11,970 bases of DNA from CBDUUP01 sp965370435 (GTDB lineage Bacteria > Chloroflexota > Anaerolineae > Anaerolineales > UBA11579). The position numbers were made by a program, and so were the translations under genes. Positions 6,700 to 11,970 of the stretch are shown here, piece by piece. The stretch is from contig CBDUUP010000104.1 in assembly GCA_965370435.1 (NCBI GenBank), forward strand, positions 1 through 11,970, in the 5' to 3' direction. Position 1 is the first letter of the stretch, and the number at the start of each line of letters is the position of its first letter. The notes under the pieces were generated by a model. It did not search any database, was not told where the DNA came from, and worked only from the letters and a program-made list of their open reading frames with translations.

Positions 6700-7950
6700 A
6701 TGGTTAAACCAGGCACCACCGGCCAACTCCGAGACCCACAACTGCACGTGCGTAATTTGGCGCGCCTGGTTGAGGTCAGCCTGACCCTCAATTCCACCTT
6801 TGATGTGGTGGAGCTATTGCAGTACATCCTCAAGTCCGCGGCCGAGATTTTGGCTTGTGAGACGGCCTCCCTGATGATCTACGACGAGGAGCGGGAGGAG
6901 CTTCATTTCACCGCCGCCGCCGAAGACCAGGACTCCCTGGCCAAGATTCCGGTGCCTCTGGATAGCAGCATCGCGGGAATTATTTTCACCGAAAACCGCC
7001 CTCTCATCATCAACGACCTGGCCAACGACCCCCGCCATTTCAGCAAAGTCGGCGAGGAAGTCCAGTTCCAGGGCCGCAATCTGATCGGCGTGCCCATGCG
7101 CATCCGCGACAAGGTGACCGGCGTGCTGGAAGGGATGAACAAAATTGAGGGCCATTTCAACAACGACGACGTTTACCTGCTGGAGATCATCGCTTCTCAA
7201 TCGGCCATCGCCATCCACAACGCCAGCCTGGTGCAGGCCCTGCGCAACGCCAATGAAGACCTCCTGCGGCAGGACAAGGTCAAGTCCGATTTTCTGGCTA
7301 TCGCCTCCCACGAACTGCGCACTCCTCTGGGCGTCATCCTGGGGTACGCCTCTTTCCTCAAGGACGAGACCGAGGAGGAATTTTCCCAGCACGCCCAGGC
7401 GGTGTGGAATTCCGCGGTCCGTATGCGGTCGCTGGTGGAGGACATGACCAACCTGAACTTCCTGCGGCTGGGTTCCCCCGACCTGGCTTTGCAAACCATC
7501 CCCATCCAGGCTGTGATCCAATCGGCCTGTGAAGATGTCAACGCCGCAGTCGAAGCCAAGAGCATCCAACTGGCCCTGGACCTCGCCGAAACTCCCCTGT
7601 TGGTGTCTGCCGAGGCCGTCAAACTGAAACAAGTCTTCGTCAACCTGTTGAGCAACGCGGTCCGCTTCACCCCGGAGGGGGGCCAGGTGCGGGTCACGGC
7701 CCGGTCTGCAGATGGGAAAGTGGGGGTCCGCGTCCAGGATAAGGGCATCGGGATCTCCACGGGAGAACTGGATAACATCTTCGAAGCCTTCTATCAGGTG
7801 GACGATCACATGACCCGCCGCCACGGCGGACTGGGGTTGGGTCTGGCGATTGTGAAGGGGATGGTGGAAGCCCACGGCGGCCAGGTCTGGGCCGAGAGCG
7901 AGGGGCTGAACAAGGGCGCTACGTTCACTGTCGTTCTGCCGGCGGTTTGA
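6700..7950 (+). CDS. GAF domain sensor histidine kinase, soluble
   Basis: This is a complete 416-residue two-component sensor kinase. A GAF sensory domain covers about 25-178. The phospho-acceptor (HisKA) helix carries SHELRTPLG with His204. The HATPase domain has an N-box FVNLLSNAVRF (N315, N319), a G1 box DKGIGI (347-352), an F-box FEAFYQ (361-366) and a G2 box GGLGLGLAI (376-384), so it should be catalytically competent. There is no signal peptide or membrane helix, so it probably senses a cytosolic signal through the GAF pocket. No response regulator lies next to it, making it an orphan. It is separated by 268 bases from the upstream operon and by 386 bases from the next gene, and is probably monocistronic. 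The start at 6700 has no ribosome-binding site; the domain layout does not suggest a better downstream start. Confidence 0.93.
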   Translation: MVKPGTTGQLRDPQLHVRNLARLVEVSLTLNSTFDVVELLQYILKSAAEILACETASLMIYDEEREELHFTAAAEDQDSLAKIPVPLDSSIAGIIFTENRPLIINDLANDPRHFSKVGEEVQFQGRNLIGVPMRIRDKVTGVLEGMNKIEGHFNNDDVYLLEIIASQSAIAIHNASLVQALRNANEDLLRQDKVKSDFLAIASHELRTPLGVILGYASFLKDETEEEFSQHAQAVWNSAVRMRSLVEDMTNLNFLRLGSPDLALQTIPIQAVIQSACEDVNAAVEAKSIQLALDLAETPLLVSAEAVKLKQVFVNLLSNAVRFTPEGGQVRVTARSADGKVGVRVQDKGIGISTGELDNIFEAFYQVDDHMTRRHGGLGLGLAIVKGMVEAHGGQVWAESEGLNKGATFTVVLPAV

Positions 7951-8047
7951 GCGGATGGTATGGGGGAAAGCGCTGTTTTGTTTCCCTTCGTTATGTTCTG
8001 TAGTGCATCCCATGACCGAGAGTGCATTTTTATTTGGCGCGACTCAT

Positions 8048-8201
8048 CGACTAAAGTCGCACTAACAACTACGAAGTCCGCCCCTTCGGGCTGAGCCTCA
8101 GGTCGAAGGGGCGGACTAAAAGCGCTTATAGTCGGCGAAGGCTTTGTCCTGAGGCTAAACTCGAAGGGCCGACTTCGCAAACGTTGGTGCGACTTTAGTC
8201 G
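8048..8201. repeat. Nested inverted-repeat (REP/MITE-like) element
   Basis: This element fills most of the gene-free stretch 7951-8336. Its outer arms are 19 bp (8048-8066 and 8183-8201) and are inverted with one mismatch that would still pair as G-U in RNA. They contain the palindrome CGACTAAAGTCG and its counterpart GCGACTTTAGTCGC. Inside are two further hairpins: a perfect 14-bp stem at 8075-8088/8104-8117 with a 15-base loop, and a 7-bp stem at 8130-8136/8168-8174. No transposase or clear target duplication is visible. It resembles REP/REPIN-type dispersed palindromes or a small non-autonomous element. The bases 7951-8047 hold only a weak 6-bp dyad at 7964-7986. Confidence 0.65.
8130..8174 (+). 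repeat. Hairpin block, upstream copy
   Basis: This 45-base block has arms AGTCGGC/GCCGACT and matches 10224-10268 at 42 of 45 positions by eye. Both copies lie about 40 bases upstream of the -35 box of an LRR gene, so they belong to the duplicated unit. Neither of the differences that I see disrupts the arms. Confidence 0.75.
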
Positions 8202-8202
8202 C
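8189..8202. promoter_or_regulatory. Dyad upstream of LRR gene 1 promoter (possible operator)
   Basis: GCGACT-TT-AGTCGC lies 13 bases upstream of the -35 box. Its equivalent before the second LRR gene reads GTGACT-TT-AGTCAC. The change in one arm is matched in the other, so the symmetry is kept. This could be a regulator-binding site or just the conserved end of the REP-like element. Confidence 0.4.
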
Positions 8203-8215
8203 CCAACGGCCAGGG

Positions 8216-8244
8216 TTGACATCCACCCCGAAAACCTGTAAAAT
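8216..8244 (+). promoter_or_regulatory. Sigma-70 type promoter of LRR gene 1
   Basis: A perfect -35 TTGACA (8216-8221), a 17-base spacer and a -10 TAAAAT (8239-8244, 5 of 6 to consensus) form a strong housekeeping-type promoter. It is matched at 25 of 29 positions by the promoter at 10306-10334. Transcription should start near 8251, leaving a leader of about 85 bases. Confidence 0.8.
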
Positions 8245-8336
8245 ATAGGAGTATTTCGACCGAATTAGTATTCTAATGTTTAATGCATATCCCTTGTCGA
8301 ACTGAAAATAGAGCCATAAATCGGAAGAGGCCTCCC

Positions 8337-10139
8337 ATGCAGCAGACCCATTCACCCAAATCTACACACCAAGTTCTATTCAGACTCTTTCTTATTCCCG
8401 CCCTGCTGTCGGGTTTTTTGATGGGACCGGGGATGACTAGTCCGGCCAGCGCCTCACCAGCTTTGGAGGTTACCTATACAGGCTGCGTCAACCCTACCGA
8501 CCAGAACCAAATACCCGAAGCAGAGTGCGATGTTCTGGTGACGTTATACAACAATACCATCGGGGGGAGTTGGATCCTCAACACAGACTGGCTGACAACC
8601 GACACGCCTTGCTCTTGGAAGGGGATACTATGTAACGGTGGGCATGTTACCCGGCTGGACCTGAGGAATAATAATCTGGTTGGCCCCCTCCCCACCGCGT
8701 TGGGCGACCTGACCAATTTGACGGATCTCATTCTATACATGAATGGCTTGACCGGCAGCATCCCCTCTTCGATAGGCAGCCTGACCAGTTTGGTTACCCT
8801 CTCTTTGTATAATAACAACTTGACCGGCAGCCTCCCCGGGGAGATAGGCAGCTTAACCTCTTTGGTTCATATGGTTTTGAATAACAATTCCCTGAACGGT
8901 AGTATCCCCGCTACGTTGGGCAATCTGCCCGTGGTGGAGAATATCCAATTGACCAATAACAGCTTTACCGGCAGCCTCCCCCCGGAGTTGGGCAACTTGA
9001 CCACCCTGCAATACATCAACCTGGGCAACAATTCCCTCACCGGCAGCCTCCCCCCCGAGTTGGGCAACATCACCACCCTGCAATCTCTCGGGCTGAGCTA
9101 CAATAATGTTACCGGGATCATTCCACCTGAATTGGGAAACTTGATCAACATGACCGACCTCCGCTTGGGTTTCAATGATTTAAGTGGGAACATTCCCAGC
9201 GAGTTAGGCAACCTACCCAACTTGTATACGCTTCATCTACAAGGCAATCAGTTGAGCGGGAGCGTCCCGGCTGAATTTGGCAGCTTGGCCGCCTTGGTCA
9301 ATCTGCAACTTCATAGCAACCTGTTAAGCGGATCGCTTCCCCAGGAGTTGACTACTCTCACTCTCTTGGATACTTTCTACTACTCGATCACCAATCTATG
9401 CGCGCCGGGAAATATCACCTTTCAAAATTGGCAGAACGCCATCACCTCCAAGCTCATCACCGGTGAGAATTGCGACCTAATCTTCACCGACGGCTTCGAG
9501 AGCGGGGACACCACCGCCTGGTCAGCGACAGTGGAAAATCCTCAGCAAAGCGGAGGCTTGTTCAGCGACCGGTATATCCCCCCCGGCCTGGGGCTGTTCG
9601 TCCATCCCAAAGCCGCCGCGCAAGGCGATTACGGCCTGGGCGCGATCGTCGAGGACAACCATCCCATGTTCGTCCAGGACGACTCCCCCCCCGCCGCCGA
9701 CCACTACCGGGCCAGGTTCTATCTGCTGGTCAAGACCCTCACCGCCAATCCCAACAAAGGGTTCGGCATCTTGCAGGGCAGCGGGATAGGGATGCCTTTT
9801 CAGGTGTTTGTGGGGAAGGATGGCGGCGGTAATACCGTCGTCGTGGCCCGGACCAAAGAAGATGGCGGCGGCGTGACCTGGACCAGCTATTACACGATCC
9901 CCAATGGGCAATGGGTCTTCGTTGAGATTGATTGGGCCGCAGCCACCGGAGATGGCAGCAACGACGGCTACTTCAGTCTGTACCTGAACGGCGTCCTCCA
10001 GGAGACAATCCCCACCCTGGACAACGACACCGTAAGCGTGGACACAGTTCGCCTAGGCCCGTTCTACGTATCCCCTTCGGTCACCGGCATCATCGGCTTT
10101 GACTCCTTCACCTCCGACAGCGGCGTCTACACACCCTAA
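8337..10139 (+). CDS. Secreted plant-type leucine-rich-repeat protein with C-terminal 'DGFESGD' domain (10 LRRs)
   Basis: This is a 600-residue secreted protein of unknown function. Residues 1-39 form a signal peptide (hydrophobic core FRLFLIPALLSGFLMG, likely cut after ASA). Residues 48-100 are an LRR-capping region with Cys 50, 64, 92 and 99 and the motif PCSWKGILC, as in plant LRR N-caps. Ten exact 24-residue repeats follow at 104-343, of the plant type LxxLxLxxNxLxGxIPxxLGxLxx. A linker with LCAPGN leads to a C-terminal domain (379-600) that begins CDLIFTDGFESGDTTAW. It is rich in beta-strand-like blocks (YRARFYLLVKTL, GQWVFVEIDWAA, YFSLYLNGVLQE) and resembles concanavalin-A/LamG-like jelly rolls; that resemblance is inference. 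ATG 8337 is chosen over ATG 8283 because GGAAGAGG lies 6 bases upstream and the start matches the paralogue. Its likely role is extracellular binding of protein or glycan. Confidence 0.88.
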   Translation: MQQTHSPKSTHQVLFRLFLIPALLSGFLMGPGMTSPASASPALEVTYTGCVNPTDQNQIPEAECDVLVTLYNNTIGGSWILNTDWLTTDTPCSWKGILCNGGHVTRLDLRNNNLVGPLPTALGDLTNLTDLILYMNGLTGSIPSSIGSLTSLVTLSLYNNNLTGSLPGEIGSLTSLVHMVLNNNSLNGSIPATLGNLPVVENIQLTNNSFTGSLPPELGNLTTLQYINLGNNSLTGSLPPELGNITTLQSLGLSYNNVTGIIPPELGNLINMTDLRLGFNDLSGNIPSELGNLPNLYTLHLQGNQLSGSVPAEFGSLAALVNLQLHSNLLSGSLPQELTTLTLLDTFYYSITNLCAPGNITFQNWQNAITSKLITGENCDLIFTDGFESGDTTAWSATVENPQQSGGLFSDRYIPPGLGLFVHPKAAAQGDYGLGAIVEDNHPMFVQDDSPPAADHYRARFYLLVKTLTANPNKGFGILQGSGIGMPFQVFVGKDGGGNTVVVARTKEDGGGVTWTSYYTIPNGQWVFVEIDWAAATGDGSNDGYFSLYLNGVLQETIPTLDNDTVSVDTVRLGPFYVSPSVTGIIGFDSFTSDSGVYTP

Positions 10140-10168
10140 ACCATAGCCTCCAATACACCATACAATCC

Positions 10169-10205
10169 AGCTCCCACATCCTCTTGCGATGCGGGGAGCT
10201 TTATT
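10169..10205 (+). terminator. Intrinsic terminator of LRR gene 1
   Basis: The stem AGCTCCC (10169-10175) pairs with GGGAGCT (10194-10200). An inner CATC/GATG stem extends it after a small internal loop. A loop CTCTTGC tops it and TTTATTAATT follows. It ends 66 bases after the stop and separates the two LRR transcription units. Confidence 0.75.
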
Positions 10206-10223
10206 AATTCCATCCCGGCGAAA

Positions 10224-10268
10224 AGTCGGCAAAGGCTTCGTCCTGAGGCTAAACCCGAAGGGCCGACT
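10224..10268 (+). repeat. Hairpin block, downstream copy
   Basis: This is the second copy of the block at 8130-8174 (42 of 45 positions equal), with intact AGTCGGC/GCCGACT arms. Here it stands without the outer inverted arms and without the 14-bp inner hairpin seen at 8048-8201. It begins about 20 bases after the terminator of the first unit. Confidence 0.75.
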
Positions 10269-10281
10269 TTGTAAATGTTCG

Positions 10282-10297
10282 GGTGACTTTAGTCACC
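10282..10297. promoter_or_regulatory. Dyad upstream of LRR gene 2 promoter (possible operator)
   Basis: GGTGACT-TT-AGTCACC is a 7-bp-arm dyad 8 bases upstream of the -35 box. It keeps perfect symmetry although its sequence differs from the dyad before the first LRR gene. Confidence 0.4.
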
Positions 10298-10305
10298 TAG
10301 AAGGG

Positions 10306-10334
10306 TTGACATCCGCCTCAAAAACCTGTAAGAT
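10306..10334 (+). promoter_or_regulatory. Sigma-70 type promoter of LRR gene 2
   Basis: TTGACA (10306-10311), a 17-base spacer and TAAGAT (10329-10334) repeat the arrangement found before the first LRR gene. Transcription should start near 10341. The leader carries a strong AAGGAG at 10397-10402, 7 bases before the start codon. Confidence 0.78.
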
Positions 10335-10409
10335 GAAATAGCATTACGACTTACATTGCCGTATCCGATAGTTAATCGAGGGGATATATTCTGAACAAGG
10401 AGACTTATC

Positions 10410-11915
10410 ATGCGATCTACAAATATAGCTTCACCCAAACGACTGTTTCTATTTAGAGCCGCCCTCATCGCCATCCTGCTGGCGGGCTTTTTGGCTGGCC
10501 CGGGGATGACCGGCACGGCCATACCCGGGCCGCCGGATCCTTATACCGGCTGCGCCAACCCCGACGACCAGACCGACATGCCCGAAGCGGAATGCCTTGC
10601 GCTGGTGGCATTGTACAACAGCGCCGCTGGAGCCAGTTGGACAACCAACACCGGCTGGTTGGCAACCGCCAACCCTTGCAGTTGGTTTGGCGTGACCTGC
10701 GCTACAGGGCGCGTCAGCAGCCTGCAACTAGGCGTAAACAACCTCGCCGGCCCTATCCCTCCTGAGATAGGCGCGCTCACTGCTATGCACACCTTGAACA
10801 TGCAGGGCGGAGGGAATTTTCTGAGCGGCCCCATCCCTACTGAGATGGCAAATCTCACCAGCCTCGACTACCTGAATCTCTGCGGCAACACCTTGTCGGG
10901 AGAGATTCCCTCCGAACTGGGGAATTTATCCAGCCTCACCTCGCTCTTGCTTTGTGGCAATTACTTCACCGGCGGCATCCCTTCCAGTTTGGGCAGCTTG
11001 CCTGGTTTGATTTCACTACAGGTTTGGGGCAACCAATTGATCGGCACGGTTCCGGCCGAGTTGGGGGGAATTAGCAGCTTGAACACCTTGACGCTCTCTT
11101 CCAATCTATTGAGCGGGCCGTTTCCGATGGCGTTGACCAGCCTTTCGCTGACCACATTAACGTACAACAACACCAGCTTGTGCGCCCCGGGGAATTCCCA
11201 GTTCCAGGAATGGGTTGGGGGGATCGCCTCGGTGACCAGCTCCGGCTACAACTGCGACTTGATTTTCGTGGACGGCTTCGAGAGCGGGGACACGACTGCC
11301 TGGTCCTCTACCGTCGAGAGTCCCGCCCAACTCGGCGGTCTGTTCAGCGGCCAGTACATCCCCCCGGGATTGGGCCTAATCGTCCATCCCAAGGCCGCCA
11401 TGCAGGGAGGCTTCGGCCTGGGCGCAATCGTGGAGGACCGCCATCCCATGTTCGTCCAAGACGACTCCCCCACGGCGGAGACCACCTACCGGGCCAGTTT
11501 CTACTTGCTGGTCAAGACCCTCACCGCCGGTAACAACAAGGGGATGGGTATTCTGATGGGAAGCGGGACGGGGAAATCCTTCCAGATGTTCACCGGGTGG
11601 GATGGCGCCCAGCACGTCGTCGTGGCTCGGGCCGGATTGGATAATGGCGGCTGGTACTGGACCGACTTTAACGCGATCCCCACCAATACTTGGGTCTTTG
11701 TGGAGATCGTGTGGATGGCCGCCACCGGCCCTGGGAATAACGACGGTTGGTTCGCCCTGTATCTGGACGGCGACCTGAAAAATGCCTTTACGATGGACAA
11801 TGATACCGTCAGGATCGACACGGTGCGGCTTGGCCCGGCCTACGTATCCCCCGGAGCCACCGGCATCATCGGCTTTGACTCCTTCACCTCCGACAGCGGC
11901 GCCTACATACCCTAG
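10410..11915 (+). CDS. Secreted plant-type leucine-rich-repeat protein with C-terminal 'DGFESGD' domain (6 LRRs)
   Basis: This 501-residue paralogue of the preceding LRR protein has the same domain order. A signal peptide covers about 1-37 (core LFRAALIAILLAGFLAG). An N-cap follows with Cys 48, 62, 90 and 97 and PCSWFGVTC. Only six plant-type repeats are present, at about 102-245; the second is 26 residues long because of a Gly-rich insert (MQGGGNFLSG). The LCAPGN linker leads to the C-terminal domain at 282-501, which opens with CDLIFVDGFESGDTTAW and ends FDSFTSDSGAYIP. The C-terminal domain is 220 residues against 222 in the neighbour, so nearly all of the 99-residue length difference lies in the repeats. 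Its own promoter and a strong ribosome-binding site indicate independent expression. Its function is unknown; a cell-surface or secreted binding protein is the best guess. Confidence 0.88.
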   Translation: MRSTNIASPKRLFLFRAALIAILLAGFLAGPGMTGTAIPGPPDPYTGCANPDDQTDMPEAECLALVALYNSAAGASWTTNTGWLATANPCSWFGVTCATGRVSSLQLGVNNLAGPIPPEIGALTAMHTLNMQGGGNFLSGPIPTEMANLTSLDYLNLCGNTLSGEIPSELGNLSSLTSLLLCGNYFTGGIPSSLGSLPGLISLQVWGNQLIGTVPAELGGISSLNTLTLSSNLLSGPFPMALTSLSLTTLTYNNTSLCAPGNSQFQEWVGGIASVTSSGYNCDLIFVDGFESGDTTAWSSTVESPAQLGGLFSGQYIPPGLGLIVHPKAAMQGGFGLGAIVEDRHPMFVQDDSPTAETTYRASFYLLVKTLTAGNNKGMGILMGSGTGKSFQMFTGWDGAQHVVVARAGLDNGGWYWTDFNAIPTNTWVFVEIVWMAATGPGNNDGWFALYLDGDLKNAFTMDNDTVRIDTVRLGPAYVSPGATGIIGFDSFTSDSGAYIP

Positions 11916-11970
11916 GTCATCGCCTCCAATACATCCTGCAACCCAACGCCCCGCATCCGTTGAACCAGAG
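11916..11970 (+). other. 3' flank of LRR gene 2, homologous to the flank of LRR gene 1
   Basis: The bases after the stop (CATCGCCTCCAATACA and on to CATCC) follow those after the first LRR gene (CATAGCCTCCAATACA, then CATCC). In the first unit this stretch leads into the terminator stem, so a terminator for the second gene probably lies just past the window edge. Confidence 0.5.

Noticed and set aside
7964..7986. GGGAAA/TTTCCC dyad after the histidine kinase gene as a terminator
   Set aside because: The stem is only 6 bp with three A-T pairs and is not followed by a T-run.
6814..8013. A reverse-strand open frame of 399 codons opposite the histidine kinase gene
   Set aside because: The + strand carries all kinase boxes intact. 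The antisense frame is a product of GC-biased codon use.
8048..8201. A CRISPR-like array from the repeated AGTCG/GACT words
   Set aside because: There are no regularly spaced direct repeats with unique spacers; the words come from nested inverted repeats.
8283..8336. An N-terminal extension of LRR gene 1 from ATG 8283
   Set aside because: It would place 18 polar residues before the signal peptide, has no ribosome-binding site, and is absent from the paralogue.
9470..9832. A 120-codon Arg-rich frame within LRR gene 1, with a similar one at 11180-11533 in LRR gene 2
   Set aside because: Both lie in the same alternative frame of the homologous, GC-rich DGFESGD-domain region. Their similarity follows from the conserved real frame, and their Arg/Pro-rich composition is typical of shadow frames.

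Overview
The window is 11,970 bases of moderately GC-rich bacterial DNA in which every convincing gene lies on the + strand. The gene content suggests a Chloroflexota (Anaerolineae-like) bacterium. The grounds are lipoproteins with a Thr/Pro/Val-rich linker after the lipid-anchored Cys, a soluble GAF histidine kinase, plant-type leucine-rich-repeat (LRR) secreted proteins, and dispersed palindromic repeats. This assignment is an inference; there is no rRNA or other marker gene in the window.

Region 1 (1-2948) holds two adjacent paralogous family-5 extracellular solute-binding proteins of the oligopeptide/nickel ABC transporter type. The first is cut by the window edge and the second is complete. 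They share a 69-base identical tract near their 3' ends, which suggests recent gene conversion. No transporter permease is visible beside them.

Region 2 (2997-6431) is a tight four-gene cluster: a YhfC-family putative intramembrane metalloprotease, an ABC-2 type ATPase, its six-helix permease, and a membrane protein with an extracytoplasmic Ig-like domain and a cytoplasmic four-Cys zinc ribbon. The genes overlap or nearly abut, so they are probably one operon. This is the best candidate for an undescribed functional module here. It may be an ABC exporter coupled to a membrane protease and a domain-linking membrane protein.

Region 3 (6432-7950) is an AT-rich intergenic stretch with two inverted repeats, followed by an orphan cytosolic GAF-HisKA-HATPase sensor kinase that may be translated from a leaderless mRNA.

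Region 4 (7951-11970) starts with a nested palindromic, REP/MITE-like element. It then holds two tandem copies of a transcription unit. Each copy has a hairpin block, a dyad with compensatory changes, a near-consensus sigma-70 promoter, and a secreted protein made of a plant-type LRR solenoid plus a C-terminal 'DGFESGD' domain. The first protein has ten 24-residue LRRs and the second has six, so the pair differs by whole repeats while the C-terminal domain keeps its length. The DNA after the second stop codon still matches that after the first, so the array may continue past the window.
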